A stretch of 64,000 nucleotides of DNA from Anodontia alba (lineage: Eukaryota > Mollusca > Bivalvia > Lucinida > Lucinidae), in contig OZ024827.1 in assembly GCA_964016985.1 (NCBI GenBank), forward strand, positions 54,664,684 to 54,728,683. The letters run 5' to 3'. A program made the position numbers and the translations under genes. The notes beneath the pieces were generated by a model that saw only the letters and a list, made by a program, of their open reading frames with translations, was not told the DNA's origin and did not search any database. The number at the start of each line of letters is the position of its first letter. Position 1 is the first letter of the stretch. Below are positions 12,201 through 22,075 of this stretch, in pieces.

Positions 12201-12915
12201 AGCTAGAGCTAGTTCAGACCTCGGATGCTTAAGAAACTTTCAGCCTCCTGAGTCCATTTTTTATAATATCAAGGTAATTACTACCTTAGAGTTATGTTTT
12301 AGTGGAGTCTTGATCAATCTTAAGGTTACCTTTAATGGATGTATCTTGATTCCATAGAGTTTCCCAAGTCTTGAACCAGAAGTGCAGGGAATCTTTATCC
12401 AGAAGTGCGGGGAATCTAGGGAGCTCCTAATTCCTTATGTACGAGTTCTAGCCCATTATCAATAGGTTAATGTATTATGCAGTCAAAATGAAATTTTTAA
12501 GTAAAACATATTTTAACAAGTAATAACCTATGGACAAGAGATTACCTCCTCCCTCCCCGCTTCACTTCAGTCTTACGTACTAACTCTATGAGGAAAACTG
12601 AACATGTGATCAATATGGCGGGAAAGGTGACGTCATACAGGTGTTGCCTTAGGGAACTTCTGGATTAAAACTAAAAAATTCTGTGGGAGCTATAATGAAA
12701 AGAAGCACATTATCCATGGGATAAGTATTACTTGTTAAAATATGTTTTACTTTCAAAACTTCATATTTTGGGTTATTCCTCTGTCCATTCATTTGTCCAA
12801 TGTATTATTATCAAATTAATTTTGTGTATTTATGTGTAAGTTTCTGTTATTTTAATTTCATAAATAAAAATGACCTGAGGTTAATTTCATACCAGTACCA
12901 AAGTTCTGATACTTA
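12201..12915. repeat. foldback repeat in otherwise unassigned DNA
   Basis: The arms are a perfect 26-bp inverted repeat at 12499-12524 and 12727-12752 (AAGTAAAACATATTTTAACA start), with similarity extending beyond it. The ~200-bp interior contains GTGACGTCATACAGG. This is consistent with a MITE-like foldback element. The rest of the stretch shows two copies of CCAGAAGTGC-GGGAATCT (12373 and 12400) and no coding signal. A ~30-bp stretch near 12825-12856 is nearly the same as the sequence just upstream of the UBA2 exon at 20543-20570. Confidence 0.55.
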
Positions 12916-13060
12916 AGGTTGGTTGGTTGGTTTGGAGCTTAACGGCCCAGTCAACACTATTAAGGTTATGTTGAGCTGGTCTGTTAACCTAACCACTCTT
13001 TTCCTGGGCAGGCTTAGTCTTCCAAGCAGTTTACCAGTACTTATGCCAGAAATGATACTC
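12916..13060 (-). mobile_element. SINE, 5'-truncated, minus strand
   Basis: Read on the minus strand this matches the 3' half of the SINE at 399-710 and 46995-47285: GGCATAAGTACTGGTAAAC, CTTGGAAGACTAAGCCTGCC, then AACATAACCTTAATAGTGTTG and GTTAAGCTCCAAACCAACC. The tRNA-like head is absent, so it is a 5'-truncated copy. Confidence 0.65.
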
Positions 13061-14095
13061 AGGCACAAGATTGATGAACCTGTTCTATGATTATCAGTTA
13101 AGACTGCTAAGAGCTTTATTACACTTAAGTTTATCAAAACTAAACAAAAATCCTGTTTTCATACCCCTCCCCTCAGCCTCCCAACAAACTGTGTCTGTGT
13201 GTGTGTTGGGGGGGGGGGGGGTGTATACTGTTTTTGCATTGTCTGTCCATCTGTCTGTCCATCCTAATAATTTAAGGAATCTTTTCATATTTTGCTTCAA
13301 TGTTGATAGTGATAACATGTTGTTGTTACACAAAAATAAGGGCCCAGGGGCAACAGAGAACTTTCTTCGTTGTTATGTAGTTATCTCCCCTGAAGCCAAA
13401 ATCTTGTGCGCTCCATAACTTTGATACCCTTAGATATATTTTGATAATGTTTGGTAGGGGCATTGGTAATGACCAGTATGTGTGTCACATGCAAAAGAGA
13501 CAACCTCTGCTGTTGCTATTTTCTTATTTTGCATAAATGTTGATATATAAATGTAAGATGTTCCTGTTAGAGAAAAATAAGGGCTTATGGGTTAATTTCT
13601 TTACAGTTATTTCACTTTGTTATTCTTGAAAAGGCATTTTGGTTTCTGCTTCTTATCTTATATAATTTAAGGAATCTTTTCATATTTTGCATAAATGTTG
13701 ATACAAATGAGATGTTGCTGTAGAGAAATAAGGGCATAGGGGTTCATTCCTTTACAGTTAATTCCCTTTGTTCTTCTTGAAAAGTTGCTTTGGCATGACA
13801 ATAGTGCATGTACAGTGAAATCAACTCATCATAAAAGTATTTGTTGAAGCAATCTGATACTTTGCATACCTCATTACAGAGAATATGTGCAGGAAGAAGT
13901 ATGATGCTGAAAAAATTATTTTCTTCAAAACAACAGCTTTTTTCACAGCTATTTTTTGGTAATTCTTGACTGCTGGGTTTTGTATGCTCTGAGATGGTGC
14001 AGCTGAGATAGTGCATGTATGGTGAAATCAACTTGACTTGAAGAATTTGTTGGGGCTTTAATAAGCACTGCTGCGGGAGAGGGGGGGGGAGGGCG
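13061..14095 (+). repeat. GTCTGTCC-type tandem element, degraded
   Basis: A G-run (13208-13221) is followed by CTGTCCATCTGTCTGTCC, the short-word tract typical of the left end of tandem elements in this window. Two to three monomers follow, marked by AAGGAATCTTTTCATATTTTGC (near 13275 and 13669) and AAAAATAAGGGC. The edges are not clear. Positions 13790-14095 contain two copies of GTGCATGTA-AGTGAAATCAACT (near 13805 and 14010). No gene is seen. Confidence 0.45.
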
Positions 14096-14345
14096 TTGAT
14101 CTAATAGGCACTATAGTGCTCGGAGGATAATTTGGCAGTGACGTCACGGCAGCTACCACTCTACCTGGGTAAAGCAGGTTTTGCACGAATTATCAGGAAA
14201 CCGTTACTAATAATTTTATGTATACACAACCTTATAGCTATAGGTGTGAATTTGGTTATAGTATAATGCAATAGCGCAGTTGGTAGTGCAGAGCGCTCTG
14301 GACAATCGATTGTACAAGAGACCCTATCAGCGCCTCAGCTTTTTT
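14096..14345 (+). repeat. inverted-repeat terminus followed by tRNA-like SINE head
   Basis: Positions 14100-14148 contain CTCGGAGGATAA and CAGTGACGTCAC. The complement of nearly the same string occurs at 20490-20520, so the two sites form an imperfect inverted pair 6.4 kb apart. Positions 14268-14330 are tRNA-like (ATAGCGCAGTTGGTAGTGC as a box A), but a clear box B is lacking. The segment ends in the T-run at which the next element begins. Confidence 0.45.
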
Positions 14346-17300
14346 TAGCTCACCTGAGCTATGCTCAGGATGAGCTATTGTGATCACTTTTCGTCCGTCA
14401 TCCGTCCGTCCGTCCGTTAACATTTTCAAACGACTTCTCTGAAGCCCCTGAGCCAATTTTGCTCAAATTTCATATGGAACCTCCTTAGGTTGGGGGAATG
14501 AAAGATTGCTAAAATGGTTGCGGTTCTTTGACCAAGATGGCCGCCATGCCCATATATGGTAAAAACCTTTAAAAATCTTCTTCTCCAGAACCGAGGATGC
14601 CTTGGGGCTGAATCTTTGCATAAGCCATCGGGAACAGGAGGTCTACCTAAATTGCTAAAATAAATGTTGTATATTGACATTTGACTTTTTTACGGCAAGG
14701 TCAAGTTTGCTTCCCTATGCGTTTGTATGGGAAAAACCTTTAAAAATCTTCTTCTCCAAAACCGAGGATGCCTTGTGGCTGAATCTTTACATATATCATC
14801 AGAAACAGGAGGTCTACCAAAGTTGCTAAAATAATGGTCATACATTGACATTTGACCTTTTTACAGTGAGGTCAATTTTGCTTATGGGAAAAATATTCAG
14901 AATTTCAAACGACTTCTCCTCTGGAGCCTCTGGGCCAATTTTGCTCAAATTTCATATGGAGCCTCCTTAGGTTGGGGGAATGAAAGATTGCTAAAATGGT
15001 CGCGTTTCTTTGACCAAGATGGCCGCCATGCCCATATATAGTAAAAACCTTTAAAAATCTTCTCCTCCAGAACCGACGATGCCTTGAGGCTGAATCTTTG
15101 CTTAAATCATCGGGGACAGGGGGTCTACCAAAATTGCTAAAATAATGGTCTTACATTGACATTTGACGGCAAGGTCAAGTTTGCTTTCCTATGCATTTGT
15201 ATGAGAAAAAACATTTAAAAATCTTATTCTCCAAAACGGAGGATGCCTTATGGCTGAATCTTTGCATATATCATTGGGAACGGGCGATCTACCAAAGTTG
15301 CTAAAATAATTGTCATACATTGACATTTGACCTATTTACGGCGAGGTCAAGTTTGCTTCTGTATGCATTTGTATGGGCCCCGTACATTTGTATGGAAAAA
15401 ATGTTGATAATTTCAAATGATTTTTCCTCTGAAGCCTCTTGGCCAGTGTTGCTCAAATTTCATGTGGAGCCTCCTTTGGCAAGAGAATGAAAGATTGCTA
15501 AAATGGGCATGGTCCTTTGATCAAAATGGCTGCCATGCCCATGTATGGTAAAAACCTTTAAAAATCTTCTTCTCCAGAACCAAATAAGCCCTGGGCCCTA
15601 ATCTTTGCACAAATTATGGGGGACAGGAGATCTACCAAAATTGCTAAAATGATGGTTCTATGTTGAAATTTGCTTCCCCATGCATTTGTACGGGCCATAT
15701 ACATTTATATTAAAAGTATCGAAGTGACTTGTAGATCAACAGTAGTTAAAATTGTTCTGATTGGAAATCTAAGATGGCCGTCATCTTGTGTATATTTATT
15801 ATTATACGCCCGTTTGAAAAACGGGACGTATTATGTTACGGGGTATGGTGTCCGTCCGTCCATCCGCCCGTCCGTCCATCCGTCCGTAAACTTTTTCGTT
15901 TCCGGCTAACTCCTCCAACAGTTTACATCCGATCAAGCTGAAACTTGGTATATACTTAGACCATGATGTGGCGCAGTGCATATTTTTTCGGGGTTACAGT
16001 CCACCAAATGTTTGCAGAGTTATGTCCATTAGAAAATTTCTGTAAACTTTTCATTTCCGATTAACTCCTCCTACATTTTACATCCGATCAAGCTGAAACT
16101 TCATATATAGTTAGACCATGATGTGGAGCAGCGCATATTATTTCAAGGTTACAGTCCACCAAGTATTAGCAGAGTTATGCCCCTTTGAAAATTTCAATAG
16201 ACTTTTCGTTTCCGGCTAACTCCTCCTACAGTTTACATCCGATCAAGCTGAAACTTGGTATATAGTTAGACCATGATGTGGAGCAGCGCATATTGTTTCA
16301 AGGTTACAGTCCACCAATGTTTGCAGAGTTATGCCCCTTAGAAAATTTCTGTAAACTTTTCATTTCCGGTTAACTCCTCCTACATTTTACATCCGATCAA
16401 GCTGAAACTTCATATATGGTTAGACCATGATGTGGGGCAGCGCATATTGTTTCGAGGTTACAGTCCACCAAATATTAGCAGAGTTATGCCTCTTTGAAAA
16501 TTTCAGTAGACTTTTCGTTTCCGGCTAACTCCTCCTACAGTTTACATCCGATCAAGCTGAAACTTCATGTATAGTTAGACCATGATGTGGAGCAGCGCAT
16601 ATTATTTCGAGGTTACAGTCCACCAAATATTAGCAGAGTTATACCCCTTTGAAAATTTCGATTAATTTTTAGTTTATGGCTAAATCCTCCTACAGTTTAC
16701 ATCCAATCAAGCTGAAACTTCATGTACAGTTAGACCATGATGTGGAGCAGCGCATATTATTTCGAGGTTACAGTCTACCAAATATTAGCAGAGTTAAACC
16801 CCTTCGAAAATGTCTATTAATGTTTTGTTTCGGGCTAAATCCTCCTATAGTTTACATCCGATCAAGCTGAAACTTGATTTGTAGTAAGACCATGATGTGG
16901 AGCAGCGCATATTGTTTCAAGGTTACAGTCCACCAAATATTAGCAGAGTTAAACCCCTTTGAAAATTTCTATTAATTTTTTGTTTCTGGCTAAATCCTCC
17001 TACAGTTTACATCCGATCAAGCTGAAACTTCATAAATACCTACATGATGATGTGGAGCAGCACATATTATTTTTAGGTTATAGTGCACCAAATATTTGCA
17101 GATTTATGCCCCTTTGAAAGTTTTTGTAAACTTTTCACAGCATATTGTTTAGAGGTAATAGTGTGCCAAAGGCTCATATGAGCTTATAATATAGCCATGC
17201 TTCTGTGGTGTGTCCTCCGTCAGCACTTCTCCCTAGAAGCAGCAAACTTCTCCCTTAATTTCTTGGCCAGCTTGGACCCTTAGGTTACAGTTCACCAAAT

Positions 17301-17747
17301 ATCAGCAGAGATTATGCCCCAATGAATTTTTTTTTAATTTTTTTTTTTTTTGTAATTCCACTTACAGTTTATATCCGGAGCACTGAATTATACAGGAGCC
17401 AGTTTATGTGCTGCATCTTATTACTTGCCACGGGCGTATAATGCCCCGCTTGGTGGAGCCACTGTGCTGTTTACATGTATAAAATGATGATTCTTCAGAA
17501 ACCACTTAGCCAATTTCCACCAAATTTCGCATTGATCCTACTGTTGAAATGTGATTGATAGTTTATTCAAATGATTATGCTCCATTGACTGTCAGGCCCA
17601 TATATTCTTCTGCAAAACTAAGAACTGCTCAAATGATGATCTTTTCATTGGTTGCGATGATAGGATTGGAAAAATGTTGCATAACATCTGCATATCTGCA
17701 GTGGTTATGTCACTCAGGTGAGCGAGTCGTGGCCCATGGGCCTCTTG
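14346..17747 (+). mobile_element. HINE-like element with a second family nested inside
   Basis: The left end is TAGCTCACCTGAGC-loop-GCTCAGGATGAGCTATTGTGATCAC, then CCGTCCGTCCGTCC. The right end is CTCAGGTGAGCGA, then a GGCCCATGGGCC stem-loop, then TCTTG and T. The inner array (14410-15700) has ~400-bp composite units with AAAACCTTTAAAAATCTTC and CAAGATGGCCGCCATGCCCATA. At 15801 the array is broken by another element; the common 3' block (17461-17747: ATTCTTCAGAAACCACTTAGCC through TGCATATCTGCAGTGG) resumes afterwards. No open frame of interest. Confidence 0.75.
15801..17460 (+). mobile_element. nested HINE-like element, ATTATACGCCCGT family
   Basis: A perfect 13-bp inverted pair bounds the element: ATTATACGCCCGT at 15801-15813 and ACGGGCGTATAAT at 17430-17442. 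The left copy is followed by a hairpin (CCCGT-TTGAAAA-ACGGG) and CCGTCCGTCC tract. Eight tandem monomers of about 154 bp follow (AACTCCTCCTACAGTTTACATCCG). After the right repeat comes a CTCC-loop-GGAG stem. A partial minus-strand relative lies at 63752-64000. It interrupts the host element where the uninterrupted copies read GTTTATTATATTTCCCTGCC (for example near 24603). Confidence 0.75.
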
Positions 17748-17843
17748 TTTTAAGTTACTTTTACTTCACATTTGATCCTTGTATGTTATATATAATATTA
17801 TAATTAGATTCTATTAGACCTTATTATGGCATTGTTGAATTTT

Positions 17844-20062
17844 TAGCTCACCTGAGCTATGCTCAGGATGAGCTATTGTGATCACTTTTCGTCCGTCGGT
17901 CTATATATCCATCCATCCGTGCGTCCGTCAGTGAACATTTTCAAACGACTTCTCTGAAGCTGCTGAGCCAATTTTGCTCAAATTTCATATGGAGCCTCCT
18001 TAGGTTGGGGGAACGAAAGATTGCTAAAATAGTCATGGTCCATTGACCAAGATGGCTGCCATGCCCATATATAGTAAAAACCTTTAAAAATCTTCTTCTC
18101 CAGAACGGAGAATGCCTTGGGGCTGAATCTTTGCACAAATCATCGGGGACGAGAGGTCTACCAAAATTGCTAAAATAAATATCGTACATTGACGTTTGAT
18201 CTTTTTACGGCGAGGTCAAGTTTGCTTCCCTGTGCATTTGTATGGGCACCATACATTTCTATGGGAAAACTGTTGAGAATTTCAAACGACTTCTCCTCTG
18301 AAGCCTCTTGGCCAATGTTGCTCAAATTTCATGTGGAGCCTCCTTAGCTTGGGGGAACAAAAGATTGCTAAAATGGTCGTGGTCCATTGACCAAGATGGC
18401 TGCCATGCCCATATATGGTAAAAACCTTTAAAAATCATCTTCTCCAGAACCAAGAATGCCTTGGGGCTGAATCTTTGCACAAATCATTGGGGACGAGAGG
18501 TCTACCAAAGTTGCTAAAATGATTGTTGTACATTGACATTTGACCTTTTTACGGCGAGGCCAAGTTTGCTTCCCTATGCATTTGTATGGGCACCATACAT
18601 TTGTATGGGAAAACTGTTGAGAATTTCAAATGACTTCTCCTCTGAAACCTCTTGGCCAATTTTGCTCAAATTTCATATGGAGCCTCCTTAGGTTGGGGGA
18701 ACGAAAGATTGCTAAAAAGGTCGCGGTCCACTGACCAAAATGGCTGCCATGCCCATATATGGTAAAAACCTTTAAAAATCTTCTTCTCTTGAACTGAGGA
18801 TGCCTTGGGGCTGAATCTTTGCACAAATCATCAGGGACGGGAGATCTACCAAAGTTGCTAAAATGATGGTCGTACATTGATGTTTGATTTTTGTATGGCG
18901 AGGTCAAGTTTGCTTCCCTATGCATTTGTATGGGCACCATACATTTGTATGGGAAAAATGTTGAGAATTTGAAACGACTTCTTCTCTGAAGCCTCTGGAC
19001 CAGTGTTGCTCAAATTTCATGTAGAGCCTCCTTAGGTTGGGGGAAAGAAAGATTGCTAAAATGGTCGCGGTCCATTGACTAAGATGGCTGCCATGCCCAT
19101 ATATGGTAAAAACCTTTAAAAATCTTCTCTAGAACCAAATAAGCCCTTGGGCCTTATCTTTGCACAAATCCTCGGGGACAGGAGATCTACCAGATTTGCT
19201 AAAATGATGACCCTACGTTGACATTTGACCTTTTTACAGCAAGGTCAGATCTGCTTCCCATGCATTTGTATGGGCCCTATACATTTATATGGGAAAAAAT
19301 GTTGAGAATTCATATTTTGGACATCTCCTCTATAATCCAGTTGAATCGAAACTTGATGATGAGCATTAGCATGCTTATGAGACACAAAATAGCTAAATGA
19401 GCCAACAGAAAAATCCAAGATGGCCACCACAGCCGCCATCTTGAAAATCAATTTTTGACATCTCTTCTCAAACCTTAGATCACTTTGAGCCGAAACTTGC
19501 CACCAGAGCTAAAAATAAAAAAAAAAACCTTTAAACATCTCCTCCTTGGCCAGTGGCCTGATTTCAAAATGATTTCACAGAAATGTTCCTCTTATCCCCC
19601 TTTACCAAAATTGCCAAAATGGTTCTTCTCTGCTGAACAAAATGGTCACCAGAGCTAAAAATAGAAAAAACCTTTAAACGACATCTCCGTGGCCAGTGGC
19701 AAGATTTCAAAATAATGTCACATCAATGTTCCTCTTATGCCCCTTTGCCAAAATTGCTAAAATCTGCTCTGCTGAATGAAATGGTTGCCAGAGCTAAAAA
19801 TAGAAAAAAAAAAAAAAAAAAAAAACCTTTAAAGGACAGGATAAGTAGATGAACCAAATGACTTCTGAAAAATATCTGAACTTTTTTTTTACTTGTGATG
19901 TTTTGAAAATTTCAGCATTTTTAACCTTGTAAGCAAGATATCTCAAAAACTGTTTAAGCCATTGTCTTGTCATAAGAGTATTGGAAAAATGTTGCATGCC
20001 ATCTGCATATCTGCAGTGGGAGTTTCACTCAGGTGAGCGAGTTGTGGCCCGTGGGCTTCTTG
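17844..20062 (+). mobile_element. HINE-like element
   Basis: The left end TAGCTCACCTGAGC with hairpin and TCCGTCC-type tract mirrors the element starting at 14346. The array repeats AATTTTGCTCAAATTTCATATGGAGCC and GACCAAGATGGCTGCCATGCC in ~330-400-bp units. The last part (19480-19960) switches to a different unit (AAAACCTTTAAACATCTCC, GGCCAGTGGC). The right end is CTCAGGTGAGCGA, GGCCCGTGGGC stem-loop and TTCTTG followed by T at 20062. Confidence 0.7.
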
Positions 20063-20571
20063 TTATACAAATAGCATGCTTCCAGCGTTCTTGTCTCCAT
20101 ATGCATTTGCACGGATTATCAGCACGTGGTAATAGACTAACCAGTTTTCCTCTTGTCTTTATTTATCTTTAGAAGATATGCAAAATAGAAAATTAAAATG
20201 TCACTACACTGAAAAATTGCTTCATAACTGATTGCAGAATACATTTTCTTTCTTAACATATTTTTCTTTTATATTTATTCTTAAAAAGTATAAAATATAA
20301 AAAAAAAGATAACGAAAACACTAAGACTCGAATCCACAATATCCAGATTTGTACTCTTGAAAAACTACCAATGAGCTACTGCAGATTTACGGTTACGGCT
20401 TCTTATAATATTTATTGAAGGTAGCTATTCGGGTGGCGTTTACCTATTTATTCAAATGGATTTGGTCTAACAATGTAAACAATCAGTGACGTCACTGTCA
20501 ACTTATCCTCCGAGGATAGTACTTATTGACATTTCTTGTTTATTTATGTGTGAGTTTCTGTTATTTTGAAG
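20063..20571. other. intronic DNA with tRNA-like relic and inverted-repeat terminus
   Basis: On the minus strand, 20322-20385 is tRNA-like: box A GTAGCTCATTGGTAG and box B GGATTCGAGTC, in the order and spacing of a tRNA or tRNA-derived SINE head, without convincing acceptor pairing. Positions 20490-20520 (GTGACGTCAC...TTATCCTCCGAGG) are the inverted partner of 14117-14147. The remainder is A+T-rich and carries the pyrimidine-rich stretch leading into the UBA2 exon. Confidence 0.45.
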
Positions 20572-20717
20572 TTGAAAACGAGCTATCCATGAATTGCATA
20601 AGAGATCAGAGGTTGTGGTCTATACAAGAATGTGCCAAAATATTTGCGGACAGTTTAAAGAAATTGAGCAAGAATCTAAGAGAACAAGGAGATGGTGGCA
20701 TTCTAATCTGGGACAAG
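20572..20717 (+). CDS. UBA2: UBA2 (SUMO-activating enzyme subunit 2), internal exon
   Basis: UBA2 pairs with SAE1 to form the E1 that adenylates SUMO and passes it to UBC9, mainly in the nucleus. This exon reads RDQRLWSIQECAKIFADSLK, then KLSKNLREQGDGGILIWDK. It aligns with the segment after the catalytic-cysteine domain of animal UBA2, ending in the conserved E-K-G-D-G-A-E-L-I-W-D-K-like block. The donor is AAG|GTAAAA at 20717/20718, leaving the frame at phase 0. The 5' edge is uncertain: an acceptor AG at 20570-20571 after TTCTGTTATTTTGA fits best, while AG at 20601-20602 is the alternative. The preceding exons, including the ATP-binding loop and the catalytic Cys, are not found upstream in the window. 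Confidence 0.85.
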
Positions 20718-20846
20718 GTAAAAATTCCTGTTGCTTTGTCTCATAAGTTTTTGAGTTTGACTCCAACTGAAAGCAGAGTTTCTGTCTTTGTGTGAATCTA
20801 TAGTGTATCTTGGTACCACATCAATTCCCTGTATGGTACCATTTTT

Positions 20847-22072
20847 ATGCCCCGCCACCAAAAAAGTGGCAGGGTATTGTTATACCCTCTGAAATTTTGA
20901 GTGTCCGTCCGTCCGTCTGTCAGCGCCCCCACCATTCGTCTGCCGACAACTCCTCCTACAGTTTTAGGCCAATCCTTTTCAAACTTTACAGGCGCTTTTA
21001 GGATGGTCTGAAGATATGCATATTGTTTTTTCAGAATCCTGAAATTATTTTTTATCACATTTTTTTCATTTTTAACTTAGACTTTTTTCGAGCCCTAATA
21101 CTACAGAAATGTGTAGGGAGTATGTACATTCTGCCCGCAACTCCTACAGTTTTAGGCCAATCCTTTTCAAACTTTACAGGCGCTTTTAGGATGGTCTGAA
21201 GATATGCATATTGTTTTTTCAGAATCCTGAAATTATTTTTTATTACATTTTTTGCATTTTTAACTTAGACTTTTTTCGAGCCCTAATACTTCAGAAATTT
21301 ATAGGGAGTATGTACCTTGTACGCGCAACTCCTCCTACATTTTCAGGCTGATCCTTTTGAAACTTTACACACACTTTATGATATGCATATTTTAAGATAT
21401 GCATATTGTTTTTTTCAGAATCCTGAAATTATTTTTTATCACATTTTTTTCATTTTTAACTTAGACTTTTTTCGAGCCCTAATACTACAGAAATGTATAG
21501 GGAGTATGTATCTTCTGCCCGCAACTCCTCCTACAGTTTAAGGCCAATCCTTTTCAAACTTTACAGGCACTTTTAGGATGGTCTGAAGATATGCATATTG
21601 TTTTTTCAGAATCCTGAAATTATTTTTTATCACATTTTTTTCATTTTTAACTTAGACTTTTTTCGAGCCCTAATACTACAGAAATGTATAGGGAGTATGT
21701 ACATTCTGCCCGCAACTCCTCCTACAGTGTTAGGCCAATCCTTTTCAAACTTTACAGGCGCTTTTAGGATGGTCTGAAGATATGCATATTGTTTTTTCAG
21801 AATCCTGAAATTATTTTTTATTACATTTTTTGCATTTTTAACTTAGACTTTTTTTGAGCCCTAATACTTCAGAAATTTATAGGGAGTATGTACCTTGTAC
21901 GCGCAACTCCTCCTACATTTTCAGGCTGATCCTTTTGAAACTTTACACACACTTTTATGATATGCATATTTTAAGATATGCATATTGTTTTTTTCAGAAT
22001 CCTGAAATTCTTTTTTATCTTTTTTTATTGCATTTTTAACTTAGACTTTTTGGTGGTGTTTTTTTTAGCTCA
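20847..22072 (+). mobile_element. tandem-repeat element, CCCCGCCAC hairpin family
   Basis: The left end is a hairpin CCCGCCAC-loop-GTGGCAGGG, then TGTCCGTCCGTCCGTC. About six monomers of ~190 bp follow (CAACTCCTCCTACAG, AGAATCCTGAAATTATTTTT, TTTTTCGAGCCCTAATACT). Every third monomer shares private changes (ACGCGCAACTCC at 21321 and 21899), so a higher-order period of about 578 bp is present. The right end abuts the T-run where the next element begins; no clear stem-loop plus TCTTG is seen. Confidence 0.65.
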
Positions 22073-22075
22073 CCT

